DNA of 64,000 nt, from positions 1-64,000 of the forward strand of contig JAHQIW010000621.1 in assembly GCA_019055375.1 (NCBI GenBank), read 5' to 3'. Origin of the DNA: Parelaphostrongylus tenuis. Lineage: Eukaryota > Nematoda > Chromadorea > Rhabditida > Metastrongylidae. The first letter of the stretch is position 1, and each line of letters begins with the position of its first letter. Position numbers and translations under genes: made by a program. Below are positions 46,905 to 56,170 of this stretch, one piece after another. A model generated the notes under the pieces. It worked only from the letters and a program-made list of their open reading frames with translations. It was not told where the DNA came from and searched no databases.

Positions 46905-47165
46905 GCTTTTTTTTACCGTGCAGATCCCACTACTTCTAGCATTCAATTCGCTTTTTCGTCTTCTTCTTGAACGCCGTAGGATTCTGGTTGAGCGAGTCTC
47001 TTGGCAATCTCGAGGACAGCCTGGCTGTGGTTCCATACGACGTTCGTTTGTTGATCGCCGGAGAGTGCTGGGGAGGGATGAGGGAAGAGGAGGGAGAAAG
47101 ATCGGTCCCACGTATACCGCAACGAGCATCTCACCCACTCGGCCGAGGCACCCTCATCTAAGACC
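46905..47165 (-). repeat. tRNA-headed repeat, family C
   Basis: On the minus strand: 'gcctcggccgagtgggtgagatgctcg' head, then 'ttgccaagagactcgctc' and 'gctagaagtagtgggatctgcacgg'. It is homologous to 55495-55735 on the plus strand. It creates several long but spurious overlapping ORFs here, including one of 136 codons. Confidence 0.75.
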
Positions 47166-47892
47166 TTGAACCTACTGACCATAAATCTCAATCTAGAGAT
47201 TCCACGAAACTCCTCGATTTACCGTGACCAAGGTTACGAGGGCCACAGTCGGTAAATAGATGCTTTATTCCTAGTGGATTTCTGGTAGTAACATATGCTT
47301 TCTGTGACTGTGTCCTGAAGCTATTAGGAGCTCTAAGTGCCCTTTGATCTACGTTATCACATTTCGCGAGAAAACATTGACTAACAATACCGCTCTGCTT
47401 TCTCTGATGGGCAGACTTCTCGCCAAACGACGGTTCATAGAAAATTCGCCCTTGTTTTCCGAAAAGACATGGTACCCAAACATCAAACTTCCCTCATCTA
47501 TCAAGGGTTCAGAATTGAATCCACCCGACCCCAAGAATGGTTTTGATGTTGACATGTGTTTACCATACCGACGATTTGACGGTCAGTTGCTGACACAATC
47601 GATACCCTGTGTCTAGAAAGAGATGATAGTAGAACGGAGCCTCCGTAGGCGCGCTCCCTCGAGGGCTGGGACGTGGGCTGAGGCCTGAGGTTTAAAATCT
47701 TGCAGATCACTCAGTATTCCTGGATCATCCGATATGAAGCGAATGCCAGCAAGATATACAGTGAACATCACCAACACATGACAATTGCCAGAAGCAACTA
47801 TCCACTAGTCTCGGCACTGATCGAATCTATCTACTCGATTATCAATTTTACTACTCTTCTAAAAGCACCATGATGTTAAGACTGCTTATACA

Positions 47893-48022
47893 AAGATGCT
47901 GAGTGATATGCGAAAAATTCGACCATGGGCGGGGGTCGATCTAGCGCTTCACCCATACCGAGGGCGCGTGCTGCAACTACAACACAGAGACCACCACAGT
48001 TCTACCACGCTATCGCATGTTT
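47893..48022 (-). repeat. tRNA-like repeat, family B
   Basis: Inverse of the family B layout: tail 'gctgagtgatatgcgaaaaattcgacc' first, then 'gggggtcgatctagc' and the box A region near 'ccaccacagttctaccacgc'. Confidence 0.65.
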
Positions 48023-48119
48023 GGATTGATTGCACAGTTGAGTGTTGGGACTTTTGAGGAATCAAAGCAAAGACTTTGTCCTATCGTTCTCTATGAGTAT
48101 TGGCTTCCCACTTCTACTA

Positions 48120-48330
48120 ATATTACCAATAAACCTGCTATGAAGTAGAAACAAAGAGCTAATTACTCTGAAGGTGAAACGTGATTTTCCTTTCGTTGCT
48201 ACAGGGCACTAGAAAGGCCTTTTGAGAAAGCAAGCTTAGTATCAATTTCGCCGTTTCTCGAGCTATCGAATGGCTACAAAACTCTACTAAGGAGGCTTTG
48301 TTCAGCAAAAGAAAGCTTCTTGATACTAGT
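48120..48330. repeat. Partial IR-1 arm
   Basis: 'gtgattttcctttcgttgctacagggcactagaaaggccttttgag' and 'gctatcgaatggctac' match one half of an IR-1 element; the other half is absent. Confidence 0.6.
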
Positions 48331-48432
48331 GAATTCAAAACGATACTCGCGGTCTCCAGAGGGTTAGGAACCTCGTATCTGCGAGTCAGAAAAGGAAACA
48401 CTGAAATAACGCATGACATACACTTTCCTTAC

Positions 48433-48711
48433 CCCTAATCGTAACGCTTCCTCAGAGTTCCTATGAAGAATTCCGCGAGTGTCGACGTGAGAGAGTGTAG
48501 AGATGATTGTGTCAGAGTCTTTGAAGCTTAGTCCAGCCTCTCTTGCACAAGTGAAAAGATGTGCTCCTTTATGGATTGGAAGTCGATTAGACCACATACG
48601 CCTTCCAACTACTTCTATGGATCGAATCAGATTTTCTGGATGATGTTGGCTAACTGCGGACAGGAAGATAGCGGGTAAGAGGGTTCCATTCTCCAGCGCC
48701 GATGAGTGGCA
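48433..48711 (-). CDS. Glutathione S-transferase kappa-like exon
   Basis: A 93-codon exon between 'atcgttgcag' and GTAAGG, phase 0 at both ends. The peptide reads NGTLLPAIFLSAVSQHHPEN, then RRMWSNRLPIHKG, FTCAREAGLSFKDSD and RNSEEALRLG. It aligns without gaps to the helical insert domain of animal GST-kappa (KGSLSAMRFLTAV.., MRVWSR.., AAEKAGMS.., TTEAACRYG in human GSTK1, from memory). GSTK proteins are thioredoxin-fold enzymes of mitochondria and peroxisomes. The flanking thioredoxin-fold exons (an SPYSW-type N terminus and a GAFGxP C terminus) were not found near it. Either introns are very long, as in the kinase gene, or this is a relic. The frame is clean. Confidence 0.7.
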
Positions 48712-48822
48712 CTGCAACGATACTTTGATACTAAGCCGTTGCATAAGTTTTAAATACCAAATTTATCAAACAGACGTAATTAAAATTGACGGTTTTGGTA
48801 TCGTTCAACTATGTATTCTCTT

Positions 48823-49181
48823 GCGAACATCTTGATATAGAACTGCCTATGCCTTGCTCCAAGATGGAGCTATCTCGGGAACAAATTCGCTTGCTACTCG
48901 TGCACGAATGGCGCGTAGGGGAAAAAGCTAGAATGGAGCTTCCTGTGAAAGGCTCGACAGCGCTGATCCTCCAGACTATTCTGTACAGCTTTGTGCTTCG
49001 TGAATCACATCCTGCCGTTCTTCCTCAACCGTATCATCGCCCCAAGCTCCATTAATCTTGCGCGCCGCTTCACTAACATTTACCCTACGCGCCATTCGTG
49101 CATGAGTAGCAAGCAAATTTGTTCCCATGGTAGCTCTGTCCTAAGGCAAATATAGGCAAGTTGTATATGAAATGTTCACAA
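48823..49181. mobile_element. Inverted pair of mariner 5' ends
   Basis: The plus-strand frame starting at 48864 reads MELSREQIRLLLVHEWRVGE. The minus strand from the other end reads a matching MELPWEQICLLLMHEWRVG, then a SEAARKINGAWGDDT-type continuation. Both are the N-terminal DNA-binding part of a mariner transposase with its upstream sequence. The two halves face each other with about 100 bases between them. Non-autonomous. Confidence 0.8.
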
Positions 49182-49269
49182 GAAAATTTACAATAGAACA
49201 ATGTCAGAATCAGCTAGGTTTATATGATTCATGTGATCGACTGTTTTTAAAATCTCGTGATAAACATTC

Positions 49270-49645
49270 AAAATTAATTCCAAAAAAAAGGATGTTTTTA
49301 GCCTCAACGAGGTTCGTTCGCCAGGGCCATACACCGGTGTTTCGGAGGTTTCGGCCTTCTGTCAGTTAGTGTGAATGTTTATCACGAGGTTTTTAAAACA
49401 GTCGATTTTATGGATTGTTTTGGTCTACCGGCCGAACTCCATCGACTGAAAGTGATGATGGACCAGTGTCATTGTACACTATGCCATCACCACATACCAC
49501 ATATGCCCCCCTCGTTGCTTCAATGCAGGGCTTAATGTGGAGCGGGGGGTCACCGACGAGGAGGCTGAAACCTCCGAAACACCGGTGTATGGCCCTGGCG
49601 TACCGGCTTCGTTTAGGCTAAAAACCTTTTTTCAAATTAATTTTG
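49270..49645. mobile_element. MITE with about 95-base terminal inverted repeats
   Basis: Left arm includes 'gccagggccatacaccggtgtttcggaggttt'; the right arm has the exact inverse 'aaacctccgaaacaccggtgtatggccctggc'. The ends are AAATTAATT-type. A second inverted pair (gactgtttttaaaatctcgtgataaacattc / gaatgtttatcacgaggtttttaaaacagtc) overlaps its left border at 49238-49408. Confidence 0.87.
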
Positions 49646-49739
49646 TAGGTTTATATACTTTTGCTTGACAAATCTAGTGCTTATTGCTCTAGTGTCAAAA
49701 CTTATGGAGCGATCTAATATTAGAAATCGATTTTCGTTT

Positions 49740-49870
49740 AATCTCGGCATGAAAGACATTCGACCCTAGGCGAAAGTCGAACTGGCGTATCAACCATGCC
49801 GAAGTGCGTGCTGCCGATAGCCACCGATACCACCGCTCTGCTACCACTCTTTCTTCGATATACCCGTTGT
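49740..49870 (-). repeat. tRNA-like repeat, family B
   Basis: Inverse layout: 'gcgaaagtcgaactggcg', 'ccatgccgaagtgcgtgctgcc', 'ccaccgctctgctaccac'. Confidence 0.65.
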
Positions 49871-50019
49871 AGCTGTTAGCAATTACGCTTTAATGGGTTT
49901 GGTTGATAAAGTGCATATTGACAATTAACCCACTTATGCTGACAGCTATTCAAAATTTATGATCTACGACAGATATGAAGTACGATAGGATATAACGACG
50001 ATTGAGTGGAAGCAAAGTG

Positions 50020-50165
50020 GTGGCCTCGGTGGTGTACTGGTGGAACGTGACCTAGGTGTACGTGAGACCAGGTTCAACTCCCAGCTGGGCGTCGGACGTC
50101 TTTGCATACCACTCACTACTCTTAGATGTAGTATTGTGATTTCGTAACACTGCTAGAAAGCAGTA
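50020..50165 (+). repeat. tRNA-like repeat, family B
   Basis: 'ggcctcggtggtgtactggtggaac' head, 'caggttcaactcccagctggg' box B region and the tail 'tttgcataccactcactactcttagatgtagt', the clearest example of the family tail. Confidence 0.75.
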
Positions 50166-50199
50166 AGAATGTAAGATTCAATTGATAGTTCTTTTTATA

Positions 50200-50900
50200 A
50201 CTTTCCTATTACCACGCGGTTGACTAAAAGACCTATTCGGCTAACGTTTCGACGCGTTTCGTCTTCTTCCGAGACGTTGATTCGAGTCGACTGTCGTCCA
50301 CAGTGGTTCGCCCTTGTTGTGGTCTTCGTCTTCGTTGCCGCTTGAAGTCAAACCTTCCTCGCTGGAGTACCGCTCGAATGGAGAACCCTACTCGGCGATT
50401 TTCTCGTATAGAGGGTGGTTAGTGCACTACTTACTTGATTCTTAGACGGCTCGTTTCACTGATAGTGTGGGTGCCTTAGAAGAAGGAAGTGTGCTGGTTT
50501 AGCTGATTTGTTCTCTGAAGTCCTGAGGTAAGCCTTGCTGGGCGTTCCTCATGTCGTCACAACGTTAGAGCAGTCGCCTGCCCATGTAGATCGGAGGGAG
50601 ATCACCACCTTGCGAATAGTAGTTACCACGACAAAGATCGTTCATGATATAGTCTACTCTTAGCTGGGCTTTCCGGGTGGATTCGTCGGAGTTCTCCTGC
50701 TCTGGGTGGCTCTGTTGGGAGGCTGAACTCTCCGCTGTACATCGCAGCCCGACACTCGAGAACACTCCCTGCCACGATGAGGCAGTAAACAATGTAAGAA
50801 GAGTATGCTATTTAGCCGCTGATTTCTTGATTTGACTTCTATAGGCAATCCACTGAAACCGACTACTGCAGTTTAGATGGCCCTAGAGAAAAGATATCAA
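50200..50900. other. Unassigned stretch with transposon-like motifs
   Basis: 'cggctaacgtttcgacgcgtttcgtcttcttccgagacg' at 50238 resembles sequences at ends of dispersed animal repeats. On the minus strand 50760-50568 an open frame (ENSDESTRKAQLRVDYIMND... ending GRRLL) after 'cgtggcag' has protein-like composition but no known family. Confidence 0.35.
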
Positions 50901-51060
50901 GGAAATCAACGGTAATTAGCAACCGAACCAACGTTGTATAGGAAGACATCGCCAAATGAGGCTCTTCCTTCGAGTGGTGCTCCACCAGTAAAGATTTCAA
51001 GTCGATTGACAACGACGACGAACGATTGTGGACAATCTACTCGAATCATCGAAAGGATCC

Positions 51061-51342
51061 AAGGGTTAGACTCTTGGACGCTGATCGATCCTTGCGAGAT
51101 GCGCCACGCATTTGCCTCCATTCATAGCATAGCAGAGGTGGCTGAACGCATATCTAGCCTCTCTGCAATGACTCACCGTGGCCTACCGATCGTATCAAAT
51201 ATGCTGCAACTCTCCCAGACAAATCTGGTAACGAATCGCCATCATTGGAGGAATGGAACACTTGATGTGCCGTTGAGGGTGGGATCAAACTATTAACCAC
51301 ATGCACGTCGCAGGGCTCCTTCAACCACTGCCCACACTCGCC
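51061..51342 (-). repeat. SINE-A copy, moderately diverged
   Basis: Has 'gcgccacgcatttgcctcc', 'gctgaacgcatatctagcctc', 'gtgggatcaaactattaacc' and 'ccactgcccacactcgcc'. Confidence 0.75.
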
Positions 51343-51429
51343 CTTATGAAGACATTAGCCGAACAAATCTTATCTATCCTCTCTGAAGACAACTGTTGAT
51401 AGGTAGGCAGCGTCGAGCCGTTGCTTGCA

Positions 51430-51475
51430 CGACAGTCGCAGACAGGCGGCATCTGCATGTCCGCCTGTCTACGCC
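51430..51475. repeat. Short palindrome
   Basis: 'gacaggcggcatctgcatgtccgcctgtc' is a near-perfect hairpin. Confidence 0.75.
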
Positions 51476-51571
51476 TACTTTCCCACGCGTACACGACGCC
51501 GTTATTGCAGTAGCAGAGCAAAAATTTGGCGTCACGCAGCTTGATACGGAACGAACTGTATGGTCCCTTAA

Positions 51572-51826
51572 CCAGTTGAGTCTCCGCGGACCCACACTGG
51601 GCGTGTCTGTCCAACTCCGCTCTGACTCAACCTCCTCTGCTCCGATTAGTTACCCGACTACAGTACTGAATTCTCGTTGCAAGACTACAGCTAAGTTCTG
51701 GCTAATTCGCGTGAGGTCTTGCAACGAAAAGTAGTACTGTAGTCGGCGATCAACCGAGGCAGAGGAGGTGGAGTCGAGTCGAAGCTGACCGACACGCCCA
51801 GCGTGGGTCCCGCGGAAGTCAGCCGG
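51572..51826. repeat. Fold-back element
   Basis: 'ccgcggacccacactgggcgtgtc' at the left is the inverse of 'gacacgcccagcgtgggtcccgcgg' at the right; inner arms 'gactacagtact' / 'agtactgtagtc'. Its right end touches the stop codon of the unknown coding unit. Confidence 0.85.
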
Positions 51827-52485
51827 CTAAAGAGCTATCCGCTTCGTTGTCTTAGGTGAACCGCAAAAGAAAGTAATGGGTTCATTTAACTCTCCGTCGT
51901 TTCCTCTTAAGAAGAACATGTACGGACAAACGGCCAACCTCCTGCCAATCAATGGGCTAAGAGCATAGTCCTCGGCTTCCGAAATGTCATCTGACAGAGT
52001 CTTTGGAGCTTCATTAACCCATAGTTGGCCAGTGACTTCTTTATTCCCTAAAAAAAGTGATTAAATGGAAGATAGGACTTCTCCTGGAAAACCTGAGAGC
52101 AACTTACTTCTTCGAGACATTCGTTGTTCATAGGTTCTAATCAAATGTAATTTAGTGTCGGATATGGGGATGAATTCGACCGGCCCAAGCCCAGACTTGC
52201 TCAGCTTCCACTTTTTGCAATATCTACAAAGCTCTTTGAAGAAATCTCTGGAAGATAGGAAAGATTTCCTTCTCCACTCACCTGAAAAGTCGCCCATGAA
52301 TTTGGACAGACGATATCGAAAAACACTCTCCATTTCGATGGCCACATTCACTTGATCTCTGGAAGAGACAACAATACATCAAATTCCAGTCTGATAAGGC
52401 AAATTCTCTTGTCTTTCTCGATGAAATGTAGCACTTTGAACTCGGTCCGACCCACGATTTTTCCGGAAAAGAAGACTTTCCACCT
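51827..52485 (-). CDS. Unknown multi-exon coding unit (5' incomplete)
   Basis: On the minus strand: a tentative exon about 52485-52438 (WKVFFSGKIVGRTE), then 52358-52108 and 52047-51827 with TAG. The last two join in frame (phase 1) across a 60-base GT..AG intron ending TTTTTTTAG. Peptide landmarks: MESVFRYRLSKFMGDFSGEW, DFFKELCRYCKKWKLSKSG, FIPISDTKLHLIRTYEQRM, then QLWVNEAPKTLSDDIS and CPYMFFLRGNDGELNEP. About 155 residues are open without a stop. I recognise no domain. It is bracketed by two fold-back repeats. It could be a lineage-specific gene, a captured gene piece, or part of a transposon-encoded protein. Confidence 0.42.
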
Positions 52486-52539
52486 CGAAATTAGAAGTTA
52501 TTGCAATGAAACACCGATATGGCCGGCTAGAAGTCAGCT

Positions 52540-52840
52540 TAACCCTTCCGGGACCGTAAACCCACGACCTCTGTATCTCTAACTGGCAACTCTAGACGGT
52601 GTGCTCCACCTCCACCGCACCTCTACCCCCTAGCGTGCTGCGTCTAGCAGTGGCAGGCTGGGAGTTAGAGATACAGAAGAAGTGAAGCATACCGTCCACC
52701 CTTGTCACGGTGGCGGTCAGAGACGCAGAGGGGATGGGTCCACGGTTCCGAAAGGGCTGAGGGCAATCACTAAGTGACTGAGTATTAACCCTTTGCGGAC
52801 GGCAACTCATCGATTTTCGCAAGCGGCGCGCGATTTCCAT
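52540..52840. repeat. Fold-back type repeat
   Basis: 'cttccgggaccgtaaacccacgacctctgtatctctaactggc' at the left is repeated inverted toward the right (gggagttagagatacag, gatgggtccacggttccgaaag), making nested arms around 52620. Confidence 0.75.
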
Positions 52841-52999
52841 CAGTCAGTAAGGAATTTATTCTATATTTTGAAATGAACATTCTAGAAAAAAAATATTTTG
52901 GTTTACTCTGAGACTACATAATTTCATCTACACACCTATAGATGCTTTATAAGCATAGAAAACCTTCATATACGAAGAAAACTCCCGGTGTGAAACTTG

Positions 53000-53300
53000 A
53001 TGTTCTTCTCGCTCTAGCAGCGCACTATGAAGACCTTCTCAACCAACGAATCTGCTGCGAGGTCGTCGAGATTTTTACTGGTGAATGAGCACCAATATAA
53101 CCTCATAGAGGACGATCCACAGACTTTACCAGAGCAAGGAAATCGAACCAAGGGTCAGGCATAACCTAATGTTTGCTACTACAGCCTAAGCCTATGGAAG
53201 GCCCTTTCCAGAGAACAAACACACTGTTGAATCGCCGAAATTCAAGCTTTTCAAATGACTACTAATATACTCGAGAGAAAAGCTTTGTTTCGCGAAAAAA
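53000..53300. repeat. Partial IR-1 element
   Basis: 'gtgtgaaacttgatgttcttctcgctctagcagcgcactatgaag' and 'ttcaagcttttcaaatgactactaatatactcgagagaaaagc' match the two halves of IR-1 with a deleted interior. Confidence 0.55.
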
Positions 53301-53383
53301 GAACTCCAAAAAAGGAATTCCTTTTATCTTACCGCCACTTACGGTGGTATGATGATAGCAGTATACACGATAATGTGGAGTCC

Positions 53384-53665
53384 TGTGCAAAAACATTTGC
53401 GCCAGCCGGGATTCGAACCCAATCTCACTCTTCTCTCCACCGTGGGGCAACGGCACTCTTCCTCTGCACCGATGGGCAACGGCACTCTTCTCTCCACCGA
53501 TGGGGCAACGGCACCTCCTCTCCACCGATGGGGCAACGGCACTCTTTCTCTCCACCGGTGGCAGCAACGGTTAGCATAAGCTCCCAGGAAAGACGTGAGA
53601 TCTGGGTTCGAATGCCGGCTGACGCGAATGTTTTTGCACAGCCCACATTACTGTGTGAATTCTGA
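53384..53665. repeat. Inverted pair of tRNA-like family B heads flanking a minisatellite
   Basis: Left, on the minus strand: 'gggttcgaatcccggctggcgcaaatgtttttgcac'. Right, on the plus strand: 'gcaacggttagcataagctcc', then 'gggttcgaatgccggctgacgcgaatgtttttgcac'. Between them lies the 29-base tandem repeat at 53426-53570. Confidence 0.85.
53426..53570. repeat. 29-base minisatellite, five units
   Basis: Units of 28, 29, 29, 28 and 31 bases with core CTCCACCGATGGGGCAACGG. The last unit runs directly into 'ttagcataag', so each unit carries the first half of the tRNA-like box A. The tandem array generates long spurious ORFs in several frames on both strands. Confidence 0.9.
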
Positions 53666-53898
53666 AAATGTCGAGAGTTCAAATGGGCCTCACCGTCCGC
53701 AGAGAGCTAATCACCTATATGGGAAACTTCATATGCACATCATAAGCATCGAGACACAAGATCTTGACAAAAGATAGAGACACGATCTGTATCGATAACG
53801 TGGACAAATGCGAGTAGGATTGGAGCACGAATATGCCGTTAGGGCACGTTATCTCACTCATCGCATGTCTGGGACACTCGATCTATTTCTGGAATAGA

Positions 53899-54189
53899 TA
53901 GAGCTCTCGGCGTTAATCAAACCGTGAAGAACGACGGCATGCATTCGCCTTCAATTTTGAGCTTCGTTTGAGGTGACTGGATGCATACCTGGCCTTCACA
54001 ATGACTCGTGGAGGCCTCCCGCTGAATCGAGTCAGTGCTGCTTATCCTCCCAGGCATGGTCTGAGACCAAGCCGGTACCAATCTATCGACTCCGAAGGGA
54101 TGGATGGCTCGTGACCCATGAGCGCGTGCATCGAACCATCGACCCTGTGTGCGACACGGTGCTCCTCTAACCACTGCGCATATGCGCTC
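53899..54189 (-). repeat. SINE-A copy
   Basis: Full length; 'gagctctcggcgttaatcaaacc' at one end, 'cctctaaccactgcgcatatgcgctc' at the other. Confidence 0.8.
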
Positions 54190-54241
54190 ACGATGTGAAA
54201 CGCAATATAGAAGTGCTGAGATACGAGAGAAATCCGAGGCC

Positions 54242-54320
54242 CGGCGCCTCTGTGGTGTAGTGGTAACATGCGCGTCAGTATGGGTGATACGCGGGTTCAA
54301 CTCTCGTATGATTTCATTCG
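54242..54320 (+). repeat. tRNA-like repeat, family B
   Basis: 'gcctctgtggtgtagtggtaacatgcg' with 'gcgggttcaactctcg' (box B). Short; no clear tail. Confidence 0.65.
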
Positions 54321-54424
54321 TAATCTGTGTGAAATTGATGAGTGTGAGAAACAGTTCAAAGTTTCTTCCTTAATAAGCCAAAGCACGAAGTTGTTATGAT
54401 GCAATTCATCTTGAACAACAGCCG

Positions 54425-54625
54425 ACGTTCCGACGGATTACGCCCCTCTGGACGTCAGACGGGAATCGAACCCATATCTCAACCTTTCCCGATCAGATCG
54501 TGACGCGGTGATGGCAGAACAAGAGATCCGTAGCGCAATTGGTTAGCACGTGCCCTCGGAAAGGATGTAATACGGGTTCACTGTTGCTTGACGTCCAAAA
54601 TTTTGCATATGACCTGCATTACTGG
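54425..54625. repeat. Inverted pair of tRNA-like heads
   Basis: Minus-strand unit 54425-54500 (gggaatcgaacccatatctc as its inverted box B) followed at 54524 by a plus-strand unit 'ccgtagcgcaattggttagcac' with 'atacgggttcactg'. Same arrangement as at 53.4-53.7 kb but with a short spacer. Confidence 0.7.
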
Positions 54626-54775
54626 TTTATACATATGCATATGCATACATGCGCTTATACATGCATATATATGTGCACATGAATATATGGGCATATATAT
54701 ATACATTTGTATGTACATACACATATATATATGATCTAAGAACGTATGTATATACATGTATAAATGACATCATAA
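54625..54775. repeat. TA/CATATG-rich microsatellite
   Basis: Imperfect ATATGCAT/ATACATAT steps, about 150 bases. Confidence 0.85.
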
Positions 54776-54907
54776 CACCACTAAAGCGGCAAAACAAAAA
54801 AATTCCACTGGATTTTGCCTTTTTCAGAGCCTGAGAAGACCGAATGTCTGCAGATCGAGTCAGCCAATCACCTCGTATCTGGGTTTATAAAGACAAAGCT
54901 ATGAGTT

Positions 54908-55250
54908 GCAATCATTTTTGAGCCACGCATGTCAGTGGTCTATCAAAGAGGGCTGACTTATAGAGGGCTCGATACACGTGTTTCGATCTTGCGATCTTGT
55001 CAGTCGGGCGGTTACCCTTTCTCGTCTCTTGCTAATCTCTGTGGGTGCTCCAGTCCCCACACTAAGAGTTAGCGACGACGAACGCTTTACACTCTATGTC
55101 CAATGAGAAACTCACCAAACAGAGTGTTGTACACTCGACTGCTCGTGGCTAGTATATTCACTATATCAAAACCTTCGTTTCGAGTGTTTTCTTAAGACCA
55201 CTGCTCAAAATTCACTATGCCTTGCTATCATTTTTGAGCCACGCAAACGA
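54908..55250. mobile_element. IR-2 element copy
   Basis: 'gagccacgcatgtcagtggtctatcaaagagggctgactt', 'gatcttgtcagtcgggcggttaccctttctcg' and 'gttttcttaagaccactgctca' correspond to the copy at 45.4 kb. Confidence 0.8.
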
Positions 55251-55262
55251 AATTTTGAACTA

Positions 55263-55430
55263 ATAAAGAGGGCTGAGGTCAATAAATAGTCAATACGTCA
55301 TGCGGCATATTTACAACTTTTTATGAGGTCTGTTATGGCACTTTCTAAGTGTTAATCACGCGTTTCGGCCTTTCAGCCTCATCAGTAGCACGATGCACTT
55401 CGGTTCAGTCAGTTCCTTGTAAGGGAATAT
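55263..55430. repeat. Half of a fold-back family element
   Basis: 'tatgaggtctgttatggcactttctaagtg' and 'cgtttcggcctttcagcctcatcagtagcac', motifs shared with 44.7, 60.6 and 35.9 kb. Confidence 0.65.
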
Positions 55431-55494
55431 ACTCCCTACATGTAAAAATCGATACGCTCTCCAAGGAATAAAGTTACACTCTCCATATGTAAAG

Positions 55495-55740
55495 GGGCGC
55501 AGTGGCCGAGTCGTTTTGATGCTCGTCGCGACTCGCGTGGATCCAAGCTCCACTCCCCCACCCAGCTCTTTCCGGCACTCAACAACAACGCCCTATGGAA
55601 CGCCACAGCAGGACTATCTTCAAGATTGCAAGGAGACTCGCTCTACCGAATTTCTACGCCGTTCAAGAAGATTCAAAAAGAACGAAAAACGAATTAAATG
55701 CTAGAAGTACTGGAATTCGCACAGTGAAAAAATAGTGTGA
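55495..55740 (+). repeat. tRNA-headed repeat, family C
   Basis: 'gcgcagtggccgagtcgttttgatgctcg' head, 'gcgtggatccaagctcc' at the box B position, then 'ttgcaaggagactcgctctaccga' and 'gctagaagtactggaattcgcacagt'. Homologous to 46905-47165 (-). Confidence 0.75.
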
Positions 55741-55779
55741 TGATGGATCAAATAAAGTGCTAAATGAAGTACATACGGT

Positions 55780-55916
55780 AAAAGGATCACCGTGGGATTC
55801 TTTCAGAGTGATTGATTGCCGACTGTCGTTTGCTTGGCTTACGGCTATCACGCCAGTACATGTATACATATATGCATGCATGTATAGGTTTATTTACATG
55901 TATGTATATCCATATG

Positions 55917-55985
<69 letters not shown>

Positions 55986-56170
55986 ACACTTTCAAAAGAC
56001 TATTTTGAGATTTCGCTTAAAATTGATACATCTTGCAGTATATCGCCATAATAGACCCATAAAAGGCTTGAAATATGCTGCAGGATGTACTAATTTTGAG
56101 CGAGGTCTTAAAATCGTCTATTGAAAGAGTATTTAGTCGGTCTTAGGAATTCTGAAGAATACTTTCAAAA
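55780..56170 (+). repeat. Repeat carrying an internal (TA)n tract, copy 1
   Basis: 'tacggtaaaaggatcaccgtgggattctttcagagtgattgattgcc' start, (TA)n at 55915-55983, then 'caacactttcaaaagactattttgag', 'gaggtcttaaaatcgtctattgaaag'. The copy at 60.29-60.56 kb is in reverse. Confidence 0.8.

Noticed and set aside
46728..47191. Overlapping ORFs of 64-136 codons as a gene
   Set aside because: They lie on the family C repeat and are shared with 55.5-55.7 kb in a repeat context.
53426..53570. CRISPR array
   Set aside because: Direct tandem units without spacers, in a eukaryotic genome; a minisatellite.
53255..53682. Long ORFs on both strands at 53.3-53.7 kb
   Set aside because: Produced by the 29-base tandem array, which stays open in several frames.
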